Source: Lethocerus indicus
Taxonomy: Eukaryota > Arthropoda > Insecta > Hemiptera > Belostomatidae
Reading direction: 5' to 3'
Length of the DNA stretch: 64,000 bases
Assembly (NCBI GenBank): GCA_019843655.1
Contig: JACDQD010000001.1
Coordinates: 38,734,392 to 38,798,391, forward strand
Below, in pieces: positions 10,470 through 22,690 of this stretch. The position numbers and the translations under genes were made by a program. The notes beneath the pieces were generated by a model. It saw nothing but the letters and a program-made list of their open reading frames with translations. It searched no databases and was not told the DNA's origin. Numbering within the stretch: the first letter of the stretch is position 1; every line of letters begins with the position of its first letter.

Positions 10470-13400
10470 AACAGTTCTTTTAGTATAACGTCTGTAAGTA
10501 TGGCTCTCTTGAAAAATTAGCTATATTTCCGTATATATCTTATATATAATCGACTTTACAGTTATGTGAAATTTTCGGTATTGCGCAAGAATGAATGACG
10601 TGTGTTAGGAAATTTAAGAAAAAGTCTCGTATATAATCAAAATTCATTTATATAATTTTTTCCTCGACGTTACTCATATAGCGCTATTGGTAGCTTATGG
10701 CCAGTTATGAGCCAGTGTATAGAATCAATAAATATTGGGTTATTAATTTTAGTGCCGAATAAAAATCTACCACTTCTATATGTCAAAACAAACGCAGCAG
10801 CCGTCTAATTGTGTATTATCTAATTTTCTATTTCTTAAATTTTCTAATGAAACTAAAAATAAATAATAACTTTCTAATAATACTGTTAATAATAATAATT
10901 TTCTAATCATTTCTAATAATCTAGCTGACTAAGATTCTAATTATCTAAGTATTTAATTATGTAAATGCCTAAGGCATACTCCTTACGAATTAGCATTTAT
11001 TCAGATTTTCATAATGATTAAGTTATCAGAGTAATTAAAGTAAATTATAATGAATAAATATCCCGATTGGGCGTAGGTGTCGATTCTGTTCGGGTGGACT
11101 TCATTCACTGTAGCTCCTCCTTTTTGACAGGCACATAACTTGCGCACCTCCAAACATGTAAAACGTGTATATTAAAAAGAATCGTAAAACCATGCAGTAT
11201 GCAGTCATATTTCCCGGCGTCAAATCGTACCGTGCCAATGTAGATCTTCTTCAGCATATTCGTCTCCGGGCGCAGGAAACTAAAACAGTTCGCTTGAAAT
11301 ATAATTAAGGATAAAATATTACATTTTGTCCGCAGAGTACTTACGCCTTTTCCCGGGCTGTAGCAGTTTGTTAACAATTTTTCCTGTCACTGAAAAGTTT
11401 GCCCGCAAGCGGGAATCCAACCTTCTGAATTAATTTAAAGCATAAATCCATTTTTATGCTTTATGTCGAGCATTCGACTGAATTCTCAAACTTGATTTTG
11501 TTTTGAAATTAGATTCTTCCGGTCTAATTCTTGTACCGAAGTTAAAATTGAAAATAATTGTCTGTATATGTTTTAAAATTATTCTAGGTCGTGCATTTCT
11601 CCTATGTACAAGAGCTACGCGACTGACCGTCATGGAGTTAATTGTTTAAAATGTGTACGAATAAACTGAAGGAATCAAGAGAGAGAAAACACCTTTCTAT
11701 TACCTTCTCAAAACCGTGCTGAGTAAAGGATTAAATTTGTATGAAGTTTGTTCAGTTTCCCATTGGGATTCCATGTGAGATTGCATCCTGCAGAATCATA
11801 GACCAAGTAAATGGCAGAAAGTGACTTGTATTTTTTACGCTCGTAAATACAATAGAATGATTGGAAATATTGAGTCGAACAGTAGTAGTAGAAGGCAGAT
11901 TGGAACGAATTTTATTCCCTTCGGGGAGATTTGGGGACCAGTTGTTACGGAACAAATTCCCTAACTGAATTATATTGCTCCTAAAGCATACAAATATTAC
12001 GACGTATCCTGGATCTCCCGTTTAAGCATTTGAAAATTGTAATTGAAAGAAAATTCAACCCGCCCACAATTTACGCTTTTATTCCCTGGTTACCCTAGTA
12101 AACTCGGAAAAATTATCATATTACGAAATGTTTTAGCGCAATATTTTACTATATAATAAGGAAAATTTATCTTTGGAATTAACACGATATTGTGTCTTAA
12201 TTGGGTTCGTATAATTTTTTATTTATTTATTTATTTTTGAGGTGCAATCACGGTTTCCCTGTTATGGAACATCGTATACAGTTTTTGAACTGTTCGAATG
12301 CAATTTTCAACCGAACCAACAACGCGAGCAACGCAGAAAAATTGTCCTCCGCTCCTCTGGACCGGATCCAACGGCCTATCTTTTCATTCCGGCTTTACAA
12401 AGGAGGAGCGCGACGATAGGAAGAAAAGACAGCAGAAAATCGGGTCTTTTCGAATGGAAATCTTCCCCCGGCGCTCAGTTCCGCCGAGCGAGCGGTTATT
12501 CCTGTTTTCAAAGTCCCTTTCCGAATTCAACCCCACTCTAAACTTTCAGTACTGGTACCGTACATATTTCATGGCCCCTGGCCAAGGACGAATACTCGGA
12601 AAAACTCGAGTATTCTTAGACCGTGGGCGAAATTGTTCTCAGCCCATAATAGTTTAGGGAATATAATATTTTAAAAAATAGAATAGAATAAGAAAATAAT
12701 AATTATTATTACAACAGACTTATTAGGGAGGCAATTGCAAAACAAATAACAATAATAACTTTAATAGGGACATAGGGTATAACATCAGCAAAGGTTGATT
12801 CCCGGTAATGTTGGAACAACCAAGTCTTAAACCCAAGGCTCTACTGTACATTATACCTTAAATTTATTTACTGGATAAAAAATAAAATTTGTATCGATAA
12901 AGAATACTATATCGGATTATATAAATAAAGAATCAGAAAAAATAAATCAAATTAAAAAATTACGGCTTTTATCGTCGGCTCCTAGTTGATTTTATAAAAA
13001 TAGCGGTATGTTAATTGAAATTATTTATTTGTCGCTTAATAAAACAAATGTGTCGTCAGTACACCAATAACTATTTAAACGCGTGTTTCCTATTATTAAA
13101 TTATATTTATTTATTTAATATATCAATTCATAATAAGACCACCGGAGGGCTGGAATTGATTATGTACGGCTGAAATAATTTGTCGAATAATTGAATTTGG
13201 CGGGGCAACCGTTTTTGATTTTAGTCAGATGGGAGGTTAATTGGGTCCGGGATAAACGTTTATACTAAAATCCCCCTCGGCGGGAATGGGATTGTCAGTT
13301 TATCAATTAAACGGCCGTTTAGTTTTTAGGAATAAATTTAGTAGAGAGGGAATCGAATCCGCGCCCATTTTTCGGCCCGGTTAATTGGGAATTGGATATT

Positions 13401-14135
13401 GGCAAAGTACTTATCTGCCCATCGCCGGCCAAGGTATATTTTATTATTAATTTACCTTTAAAGTCATTTAGTCTTAGTCGCGAACCGGACCCCAGAGAGG
13501 AATCGATCTAGTGGCGCCTACCCTTCGGAGGCCGAACCTCGACTGTGACCGCCGAGGCGAATGTCCTTTAACGCCGAGATACGGCAGTTCGCAGTCGTTT
13601 ACATCGCTCAAAGTGAAACGCGGCGATGAAATGCGCCCAAGTATCGCAGATGACACTGGGAAACGTTGGCCGGAGGGAGCGGTTATCGGTTGTAGGGTAG
13701 ACGCGGAAACGAGCTGTCGCCGGCCGGGGCGCGTCAGCAAATTTGAAATTCGGACGGACAAAATTTGCTTAATTCGCGGTGGAACGGGGCCCCTTCTCGG
13801 CGATTCAAACGATTCCCTTTTCCGTCTTGAAAAGTTGTTCTTTGTATTGTATCAAACAGTTCCTGGTATTGCGGTGACCCAAACATACTATTATTTTCGT
13901 CGCTTTTCGCTACTGTTGTCTTAGGCGGCTGAGGACCGCTCGTCAAAGGACTGTTAAAAGGATCGCTGGAATTCGAAGGGGCGATACGAAAGGTAAACAA
14001 AAATGAGGGCGAACAGAGTTTTAATGATAGGAGCCCTCGGCGGAAGAGGGAAGCCGTTGTAAATACAACTCAACAACGCTAATTTGCTGTTCTTCCTTTA
14101 ATCGGCTCGTCGACACCTCTAATATGCAATTACAG
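10470..14135. other. long non-coding stretch
   Basis: AT-rich to 13.4 kb, including an unusual AATAATAAC/TCTAATAAT-rich patch at 10800-10960 and a (TTTA)n-like run at 12220. The blocks 12240-12660 and 13470-13930 are GC-richer and have open frames on both strands (up to 137 codons) without splice support or recognisable domains. No transposon termini were found. Confidence 0.35.
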
Positions 14136-14169
14136 AAGTATCCATTATCGAAATTTCTCGAATCGACAG
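14136..14169 (+). CDS. possible short exon with consensus splice sites
   Basis: ACCTCTAATATGCAATTACAG precedes and GACAG|GTGAGTAAA follows a 34-base segment that is open in all three frames. The phase-0 reading gives KYPLSKFLEST. The splice sites are excellent, but the segment is too short for its coding character to be judged. It could equally be a non-coding exon or a chance pair. Confidence 0.22.
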
Positions 14170-14917
14170 GTGAGTAAATAGGGTCTTTAAATACATTTTT
14201 AACCGTCTGAGAGGTCAGCTTTTTTTAAAGATAAAAACCGAGTATTCGCCGCCTCAATTCGTCCTATGCCGGACTAGTTACGGCATCTCGCCATGGTCTC
14301 TAAATCATTGATTCTTCGTGCCCTGGACTGGGTTAGGAACCGAAATTTTAGTTATTTCTTTCACCTCTACCATACGACGGCGTTTATCATTCGCCCAATT
14401 ATACATTGCGGCGCGGAAACCGTTCGAAACTGACGGCAAAGTCCGAGGCGGACGTACAACATCTTAATTCCTGTACTTGGCGAAGTGGCGGCAGAATAAA
14501 ATACGCCCCCTTGGAGTTTGTAAATTTCACCGGGGCAAGTTCGGTGTCCGGGTGTTCGAGTTACCGGGGGATCGGTTAAAGCCGGAGCAACTTTTCAATA
14601 AAGACGCGAAGTTTCCGGGTCGCGATGGAGTTCCCTGCTTAGAGAATGGACTTCATCGGGAGAGGAGGGGCAAATTAATAGTTTAGGATGCCTCCCAAAA
14701 TCCCGCAGGACTTAGCGTCCTTCACTAGCATAAATTTAATTTCTTAATTACTCGACAATAATTAAAAGAATAGACAATTGCACCGAACAACCTTGAAATG
14801 TGTGCACGCATATGGTGTAAAAAAAGGGAAATTACATACGCTTTATTGCAAAACTTGAAAAATATGAATTCATTTAACCGTTGTATATTTTATTCAATTA
14901 CCTTACGGGTAAACATT
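14170..14917. other. non-coding stretch
   Basis: Mixed composition. A 69-codon plus-strand frame (14477-14686) sits in a GC-richer patch without an ATG start or splice support. Nothing else is recognised. Confidence 0.35.
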
Positions 14918-14990
14918 TTTCTTATTTTTTTTTTCGTTGGTACTAACGACTTCCTATTATCAAGTCGAAGTACGACAACCGCAAAGACTA
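14918..14990 (+). repeat. unclassified dispersed repeat, copy 1
   Basis: A T-run, then AACGACTTCCTATTATCAAG, then TCGAAGTACGACAA is nearly identical to 16930-16999 in the same orientation. Similarity also extends weakly upstream (TTACCTT, GTAAACATTTTT against GTTTAAATGTTTTT). Confidence 0.7.
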
Positions 14991-15178
14991 AAACTGTGTA
15001 CTACGCATTAATTAAAAAAATATCAGTGACTGGACTCATATCAAATATTATTTTTAATATTTTCAATCTAAAAAATTCAATCTAAATAATTGTGGATACA
15101 GGGTTCTAGTTTTTATTTTGATCCGAATTTAGGTATAAGGAATTAAAATTTTCTTCTTTTCTCTCGAGTAGTACAGAT

Positions 15179-15252
15179 TCCGGAACAGCTGGTAGTCAAC
15201 CCCTATATTCGTCCCAGAATATCATGCGATCTTACCGGAAGCCAGCCAGTGA
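15179..15252 (+). mobile_element. solo right end of the 90-bp-TIR hairpin family
   Basis: CCGGAACAGCTGG, CAACCCC, ATGCGATCTTACCGGAAGCC and AGCCAGTGA align in order with the right arm of the full element at 50012-50102. It ends exactly where the pogo-like element begins, so one of them may have inserted at the terminus of the other. Confidence 0.55.
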
Positions 15253-15701
15253 CAGTAGAGTCTCGTTTATAAGAGATAACGAAAGTTGGATAAGCGAAAA
15301 TGTCTAATAATAGGGAGGCGTTACGAAAAAGCCCATTAGGCGTCAAACTACGTTATAATTTCAACCACTACGATCAATAATAATCGTGTTTTACAACAAA
15401 AAAGAAAAATGAACTTACAGTTACATAATTGTCCCAAGTTTAATATACAGTTAGTAAGGTATTTCAAAAGTACAGTCCAGTGATGAAAGAAATGTTTGAG
15501 TGCTGTGAAATGTGGGTACCCCTTAGGAAAATGCAACGCCTCTCATTTTAAAGTAGGCCCTGAAATAGGCGGACCTTTGCCACCGAACTGTGTAAACAAA
15601 CTCGTCACTGACTTTTTCATATTTACCGATCGATGCGTTTTTTGCGGTAGTATTTAGGATAACGCGGAATAAGGGAAGGTCGGACAAACGAAAATCTACT
15701 G
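15253..15701 (+). mobile_element. pogo/Tigger-like non-autonomous DNA transposon
   Basis: The left end CAGTAGAGTCTCGTTTAT and the reverse complement of the right end (CAGTAGATTTTCGTTTGT) form terminal inverted repeats of the pogo/Tigger type within the Tc1/mariner superfamily. These start CAGTAGA.TCTCG and continue with TTGGATAAGCG against GTCGGACAAACG. The right end is followed by TA. The left flank is GA, so the TA duplication is lost on that side. The 449 bp interior has no transposase. Confidence 0.6.
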
Positions 15702-16523
15702 TAGCTGACGGGAGGAAAGCATTGCGCAATGCGTTTAGCTATTGCATTTACATTGGGTTATCGGGCGTTTCTAAAGTGCCAATTGGGTGCATACCGCAGA
15801 GATACCGAATTTCAAAATGACAAAACTTTAACAAAAAATAAAAATAAATTTTGCCTTCGTTAAATGGATGAATGTTGTCCCAAGAGGTAGAATATATACA
15901 AACGGGTTTTATAATTTTGAAATTCGAAATGAGTCATTCTGACGCAATGTCCCGTAAACTTAGTGTAATATTGCCAAAGCTTCTTTGGGCGCGGCGAAAG
16001 GCGGAAACGCGCTCAGCGTTTCACCGAATTCGGAATTCGCCCCCATAGATTTGTTTTCACCGCATTTGTTTTTGCTCGATTGCGCTAATCGCCGATATGC
16101 GCGATATTGATTTAAACGGCCAACTAGCGTTCAATCCGTAACGAATTCGGAGCGAAAAAACAGGTGCTTAGGCGGTCCCCCCGAGGCTTAAGTTCTATTA
16201 GGGCGGTAACAAGCACAAGCGCCAATTAAATGGCCGCACTTCCACTCGGACCGCAGAGAGGAATATCCCGCCAATTATTCCAGGTTACAGTACATTAGAT
16301 TCTGCGGCGTCGCAAATCTAAAATCGTATCGTGGCGCTTGTAAACCGACTTTGGAAATAAAAAAACGTTGGATCGGGCGTTAAAAGAAAATATTCACGCG
16401 TCCCGTGAAAACAGGTGCAGACAGGATGCCCAATACGCCCAAGCGACTTCCCGAAGATGGCGAACATAGATGGTCTTGCAAAAAAGTAAACCGAAAATGG
16501 AAGATCGATATAAGGACGGTATT
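15702..16523. other. non-coding stretch
   Basis: Mixed composition with several GGCGG and CCGCC patches. No gene, terminal repeat or RNA gene is recognised. Confidence 0.35.
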
Positions 16524-16702
16524 ATCACTAACGTCTGGTAGGTTCGGGGTAATACTACGGTAAAGAACTCGGTTGGCAGGCGTTGACCCCCGGTTATTCC
16601 GCGATTGTTCCTCCGGAACCTCCCGAGCTGTCTCCAACGGAAGGGTTTTTGCCCCTTCCTTCTGGGGACCGCTAGGGTGTTGTCCGTTTCCGAAGTTTCG
16701 GA
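16524..16702 (+). mobile_element. left portion of the 90-bp-TIR hairpin family
   Basis: Starts ATCACTAACG and runs through CTCGGTTGG, GTTGACCCCC and GATTGTTCCTCC, then the loop-like GGGTGTTGTCCGTTTCCGAAG. This is the order of the left arm and loop of 49844-50102. The right arm is missing. The overlapping 110-codon minus-strand frames here are translations of this repeat. Confidence 0.55.
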
Positions 16703-16929
16703 ATAAATATAGTTTGAACATTTAGTCATTTTCCTTCAATTGCAAAATTTCAATTGACAACGAGAGGCGATCGTATAACTTCTGTACGATCGTTAGCGTC
16801 ACACATTAAAATGTTTACGTAATTATAATTAGACGGAATGTATAGAAAAGGAATGAATTAGAAAATAAAACGTTCAATTTGTATTTCTGGCGTCCGAAGA
16901 GAAGCCAGTTCAATCGATTACCTTTCGTT

Positions 16930-16999
16930 TAAATGTTTTTATAATTCTTTTTTCGTAGTAACGACTTCCTATTATCGAGTCGAAGTACGACAAACAGCC
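16930..16999 (+). repeat. unclassified dispersed repeat, copy 2
   Basis: TAACGACTTCCTATTATCGA and then GTCGAAGTACGACAA match 14918-14990 with very few differences. Confidence 0.7.
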
Positions 17000-18047
17000 C
17001 AAATGTAAGCATAAGGGATAACATATACTTGTTTTCACTAAACTGGTACGAGAAGCGATTGGCGATTTAAGTAGTGTCGATGGCGTCAAACGAAATTTCG
17101 CGTTTTTTAATTGCTAAGTTCCGCCAACAGCCAAGACGATAGTGGATGATGACGGCGAAAGGATGCCACCGGGATGGCAAGATGATTCATCGATACCGAT
17201 TGAAACCGAGCCGTGGGGACCCGGTTCTCGGCTCCTGGTTATATTTCTCCGTCTCGCTCCTCCTCGGGGCTGATTAATGCAGTCCGGTTGGACTACTTCC
17301 AGAACGTTCCAGGATCGAATCCCAGCGAGCTAACGACGAAGTAAGACAATGTCCCAGAAGGAAACACGAGCCCGAATCCGACTTTGAAACTCAACAATTC
17401 GATCGAGACCAATTCAATTGTGTTTCGAATACGTATTCAATTTAGTCCCTTATTGTTTTAATCTATTTAAAATAAGAGCGCGTAGACAACGCGGTCTTTT
17501 GGCGAGAAGCCGAAACCGGCTCGTTATTATTTATGCAATTAGTCTTTTTCAGATGGGTTTCGTTTAAAATTCAAATAGCGTACTGTATTTAATAAATAAC
17601 GATATTCATTTTTTAATATTAACGAGTACACTCATTAGTTTAATCACAATTGTTGAAATTGAAGGAAAATTATATACATATATGCCTTGGAAGTAATTTC
17701 TTTAGGCTTCCTTGAATTGGAATACTTGAAATGCGGTCAGATATCCACTCACTACGAGGCCGGGAAGTATATTTAATCATTTTATGCATGTAAACGTTAT
17801 CACTTCTTCTCTCGATAAAGTTATGGACATTTTCGCAAATATTTTAGTACACTACCAAATTCCAGATGCTCCGAGATAATATACAGAATTGCGAATGCGT
17901 TCATGGATAATCCCCGCAAATTGAAGGTTGATATTTAACTTTATTTCATTATTATTTAAAACTTTCTCAGCGATAGTTATTCTTTGATTCTTGATGGATT
18001 TTTGAAATACATTTAGTTTGTCACATTTCTCCACTGAGTTTACTTAC
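17000..18047. other. non-coding stretch
   Basis: Contains GGCGAGAAGCCGAAACCGG at about 17502, which resembles the inner arm of the foldback family. A tRNA B-box-like GGATCGAATCC lies at 17310 without matching stems. No gene is supported. Confidence 0.35.
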
Positions 18048-18187
18048 CGGTCATCTTCATCTGCGTACCTGTCTATTCCACTCGCTTGCCCACTTGAATC
18101 ATCGAGGTCTATTTGGCAGCAGCCGGTTTTGTGGCTATCCCCTTTGGCACCACTGTCGATGGGATTCGGTACACTGGCACAGCTTGA
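18048..18187 (-). CDS. candidate internal coding exon in AT-rich surroundings
   Basis: On the minus strand a T-rich tract (about 18190-18230) leads to AAATCAG at 18188. A 140-base open segment follows, ending GATGACCG|GTAAGTA (donor 18047-18046). Phase 0 in, phase 2 out. The roughly 46 residues include CASVPNPIDSGAKGDSHK, TGCCQIDLDDSSG and DRYADEDD, an acidic, serine-rich and probably disordered stretch with paired cysteines. GC content is visibly higher than the flanks, as expected of a coding exon. The exit phase fits the 9586-9788 candidate and the entry phase fits 27821-27868. No family is recognised. Confidence 0.4.
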
Positions 18188-19938
18188 CTGATTTATTCCA
18201 AAATAATTTGAAGCAGAATTGAAATTAAAATTAAAAATTTTGTTTATACTTTGATACAAAGTACATTCTTTGAGTTTAGGAAGTAAATTAGATCGATCGC
18301 TTCACATAATGTATTATAATATTGGCTTCATGAGAAGTATAGGAATCCCCTTTCCTTTCATTAAAAAAAATTTTTTTTGTACAGTAAAAGTTTGACTTCG
18401 ATTCTTTAAGAATGAGTAGAATGTAAATTTCTCAGCCCTTATATAAAATTATGTTGGAGATTTGTCTCTACAACTTGCGTGTTCGCTGGCAATATAAAGT
18501 GTAAATTAAGAAAAATGATCACCTGTTCAATATTGAGTCGATTATAGTTTGTCGCCGAATTCAAGTAATCACTCCCCTATAAATATGACGATTGTATATC
18601 GCCAACTTAAACCAAACAAATTTTGAACAAAACTGAACGCAATTGTTATCCTTGTTTAATATCGAGCCAATCGGATTTATTATTATTACCGACAGGAAAT
18701 CGCCGAAGGAGTCGATTTCCTACATAACCTTATATTCGGGTAGTCTTTTAATCCTTCATGTTTATTCGTACAATTTTAAATATTACTGAACGAAATTTCG
18801 ATACTCAGCCAATAGACCCGCATCGTCTTGTTACTCCAATTCGGTATTTTAATGCACAGACAATTAATTTTCAATCTCTATTGGGGGAATTGTTCTCATC
18901 GGTTAAGTATGAACAGTTAATAGCCAAAAATCCCGACTAATGCCCTGCATTAGAGGGCATTTTAAGAGAGAGGTTCATTTTCTTTAGACAGAGTAATATA
19001 AAGAACTCCGCGAGAATTTCCCCCTGGTGGGCTAAACGACGATTCCGTCGACGTTTCTAAATTTTGTTTTTGAGAAAAGTTTTGTTTTTCTTAATCAGCA
19101 ATATAAGTTACATCACTCTGAGCAAAGCCCTGATGAAATCAAGCCACAGTTGATTGGACTTGATTGAGCGATCGGATGACCGTCCAAGGACGGAAACATT
19201 TCCAATTCCCGCATCAACCCCGTCGAGGGTCTCACTATAGACTGGGCAATTTCAATTATTATTTCTTTTTTCTTGCTGCTCACTGTGCGTACCGTATTTA
19301 ATAAACGAGTTCCCAATTGTGACGGTTTGCCTTGACGGTTTCCTCTGAAATCGAGAGCCCACCTCAAAAAGGATGGCCTGGTCGAACGAGGAAGTTTTCT
19401 CAAAATTTAAAACGCCACCTGAAAATAACAGAGAGAAATATTTTTTTGACCCCTCGTCCTCAATCTTGAACACTGAACACCGAACACTCAGAAAAAAAAA
19501 GGAAAAAATGAAAACAGAAAACATCGACCTTGGGCGGGGTTTACGCGTATGTCCCTCGCTATCCGCAACATGAACATAACCGGTCGAATATTCGCACTTT
19601 CGATTGAAAATTGACTGGCCCTGGGACCGTACCTCCCGGCGCCTTTTGTATGCGAATGCGGACGGATCCGAAAGGATAATTCGATTAATTAATTTATCAA
19701 TTTGGCGTGCGGATAGCGAGGCCGCTCGGCGACGGGAGAGGTGCAGGCGCTGCTCAATTCGATTATTTTACCCGATGTAAAGCCTCGGATATTTTCCGAT
19801 CGCTTATTAACCTTTCGAACACTGACCAAAAATGCGTTTTATATTGCGCATGCAGGAAAAAAAAGAAGATACCCCAATTCACGAAAGCTTCCGAGTTATT
19901 GAGAAAATATAAAATTTGTTTGTTCCGTTAATTAATTA
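18188..19938. other. non-coding stretch
   Basis: AT-rich to 18.9 kb, then mixed. A 60-codon ATG frame at 18758-18940 reads plausibly but has no splice, family or expression support. Frames at 19113-19573 overlap on both strands and are not called. Confidence 0.35.
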
Positions 19939-19948
19939 TAAGTATTTA
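19939..19948. repeat. target-site duplication, left copy
   Basis: TAAGTATTTA, repeated exactly at 20283-20292, bounds the foldback element. Confidence 0.75.
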
Positions 19949-20078
19949 CCGTAGTATTATCGATCTTTCGTCGCCTCTCACCGGTCTTTTGCTAGACCGG
20001 TTTCGGCCGCTCACCATATTTAGGAGCCACGTCGGTCAGTATGCTGATGTCACTCTCACTGCATTATACTATGCACTT

Positions 20079-20151
<73 letters not shown>

Positions 20152-20282
20152 CACCCGGGAGACAAAGCTACTGAACACGGCGAGCGGCCGAAACAGGTCT
20201 AGCAAAAGACGAACGGCGAGAGGATCAAGAAAACTACGATGTTTCAAACCGTCGCAGACCACAAAACAGATATTCCAAATTG
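19949..20282 (+). mobile_element. asymmetric foldback element with (TA)n core
   Basis: Left arm CCGTAG, CGCCTCTCACCGG, TCTTTTGCTAGACCGG and TTTCGGCCGCTC. The right arm carries the complements (GAGCGGCCGAAA, GTCTAGCAAAAGAC, GGCGAGAGG) and then a unilateral extension ACCGTCGCAGACCACAAAAC and AGATATTCCAAA. The loop contains the TA tract. Perfect 10 bp duplications flank it. The extension past the palindrome is found on one end only, as in 52866-52994. Confidence 0.75.
20083..20147. repeat. (TA)n microsatellite inside the foldback element
   Basis: About 32 TA units at the centre of the hairpin. It arose or expanded within the transposon loop. Confidence 0.95.
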
Positions 20283-20292
20283 TAAGTATTTA
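20283..20292. repeat. target-site duplication, right copy
   Basis: Exact repeat of TAAGTATTTA at 19939-19948. Confidence 0.75.
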
Positions 20293-20828
20293 ATAAATAT
20301 TTTTCGGAACCCGGTACAGAGCAGATAGGTTGGGCGCCATAATCCGACGACCCGGGAACTACAAGGCAAACTTTCGCCACTCGCAATCTCCCGCCTCCGT
20401 CGTGACAACCAGTTAGAGAATTGAATAGGCGTCGCCTATGAAGCATCCTGTCCGCACTGCCAGTACGGCGGTGACGCGACGGGACGGGAAACGTCGAGGG
20501 TGACCGAAAATCCCGAACCCCCCCTGAAACGCGCGCGTCGTAGCTTTCTCCTCCCCGTCGACAAACATACATTTCCAACAACCATTTAGAACACACATAG
20601 AATTATAAAAAAAAAACATCGAACATCCATGTCATAAACACATATCATGCAACGTGGCTGCCTCTCCTGTCTTGATGGTGGGGAACGGGGAGCGGCAGTT
20701 AATATTCGGAACGTGGGCGTTGGGGCGGACAGTGGGTTCGTGCGGGGACGTGCCCCGATAACAAGCGGCCGTGATTACCGACCACGGGCCCCCACGCGGT
20801 TCGCCCCTCGGACCGAACATTCGTAAAG
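20293..20828 (+). other. GC- and CpG-rich block ending in a strong splice donor
   Basis: CpG-dense sequence that ends at CGTAAAG|GTGAGTAAC (donor 20829-20830). A plus-strand ATG at 20648 opens 59 codons but stops just before the donor. If this is an exon it is more likely an untranslated first exon beneath a CpG-rich promoter than a coding one. No TATA or initiator context can be defended. Confidence 0.25.
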
Positions 20829-22678
20829 GTGAGTAACCAATCCAACTCGGTCCGACTAAGCCCCCGTCCGCGTTTCAATCCACTCCAAGAAACCGTTTAT
20901 TAAAACCCCCTTTAATTACAATCCGTAATTAGTTAGAGTGGAATTTCGAATATGAATACGAACTTTGTGCCGATTTATTAAGCGCTTCCCGAAGAAGGAG
21001 TTATCGCGGCTGGGTCGGTTATAACCGAAAAAACTCGTATCTTAAATATTATTAAAAGTTGACTCGGTCAATTGTCGTTTGATTATAACCCGGGTCTGTG
21101 AAGCGGCCTGCCAGTGTACTGGCCGAAAATGGCACTATTTAGAATTTAAAATGTCCCGACGAGCGTTTGTGGAAGGGCGAACAGTCGGGAAGCTCACTTT
21201 TTCCGTTTCGCAGACGACTAAAGAATGACGCGTTGCTCCATTGTCGAGTCGAACAAACCGGCCGGAAATAGACCGGCCCCTCTTAAATTCTTTTCCGGCG
21301 AAATTTCCCCGAAATCATTTTTCGAAGTGTATTCAAAATTCGACAATATTTTTTTTATAGTTTAAATACTAGTTTTCCCTACTAGGAAACTACAATAGCT
21401 TATTTCGCTATAAGAAAAGTTAGTACTCTTTAATGTTAATTGGATGTTAATTAATGCCTCAGTCCGCTCTTGGGGTCGTATATTAATCCGTGGCCGATCG
21501 GACAAGGGGGACCTTGGCCACCTAATAATCGCCTGCTTCAAATCGAAGCGTTCCTATTGAATTTAATCCACGACGCCTTGCTTAATTCGAACTTATGTGC
21601 GGCGCATATAAGTTCTTATAAAAAAGGTATAAGGTATATTAAAGGTCGGAAACAAAAGGATCAGGAAAATAAACCGCTTTTGTTTCGTCAGGTCATAGAA
21701 CAATATATACTTAAACTAACCGTTCGAAAAATAGCCCAGATAGGACTTCACTGTCTATTGAATTAATTGGCAGTAATTTAAATGATTAATAGGCAAGAAC
21801 TCAAAGAATAACCTAACATGTGATTGTTGCAATTAATATTAATAGGTATTTCAATAATAGATAATTATTTAAGGTCTCGAAGGAATTTATGGTAAATAAT
21901 ATTGACCCAGAGTGCAATATGTACTGTAATGTGTAGAAGTAATTCTATATTGTACGCTAATACAATAGATGCGTGCTTAAGATATGAAACAGTTCTGATA
22001 ATGATTTCCGTATGTGACTGAAATAACTACTTACGGATGAAAGAATTTTATTCATACATTATATTCATTATTAATTATGCACCTAATGAAATAAAATATA
22101 TTTAATTAAAAAAATATAATATAAATATAAAATAAAATGTAATTATTAATAGAATGCAACCTACGGCAAGAAACCTTAAACTTAATATTTAATAAGCAAT
22201 AGACTATTGAAATGTACAGACGATATATATAACGAAACCGGTCTTATCAGAGAGGGACGAGGAAATATATTATTTGACAACGATATCTGCCGGTGAAATC
22301 CATAAGGACGTATAGGTGCGAACCGAGTATTTAAGCGGAGCCAATGTTGGCGGTCCGCCTCTTCAACGGATAGAACTGTTGCCGACAGTGGTATCATTGG
22401 CATTAACCTGCTCCAATGTACCCGTCCGTCCGGTTACTCGAAATGCGGGCCGGGCATTATTCGCCGGCCGAGACAATCGGCCGTCTCCTAAAGGACCGGC
22501 TTCAATTATAGGCGGCCGATCCTGCCCCGTCCTCGCCATCCGATACCGGGAATAATTATTAACGGCGCGATTTGTGCCAATAATTATGAAAGTGGTCTAA
22601 GTCAATTCATACAAATACATTTTCATATGAAAATCACACAAAATTTCATATTCATAGTAAACTTCCATTAATCGAGAC
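20829..22678. other. non-coding stretch
   Basis: AT-rich between 21780 and 22200 and GC-richer at 22310-22560, where both strands are open. A 98-codon plus frame at 21470-21766 has no family or splice support. Confidence 0.35.
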
Positions 22679-22690
22679 TAATAAAATTCT
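22679..22690. repeat. target-site duplication, left copy
   Basis: TAATAAAATTCT, repeated exactly at 23272-23283. Confidence 0.9.

Noticed and set aside
13511..13924. A 137-codon plus-strand frame
   Set aside because: The minus strand is open over the same interval, there is no splice or start context and no domain. Composition explains it.
17270..17340. Possible tRNA (B-box-like GGATCGAATCC)
   Set aside because: No matching A box at the right spacing and the acceptor, D and anticodon stems cannot be drawn.
20056..20262. Frames encoding (YI)n
   Set aside because: They are translations of (TA)n arrays. The same applies to frames across the arrays at 3955, 37245, 40206, 41134, 50660 and 53241.
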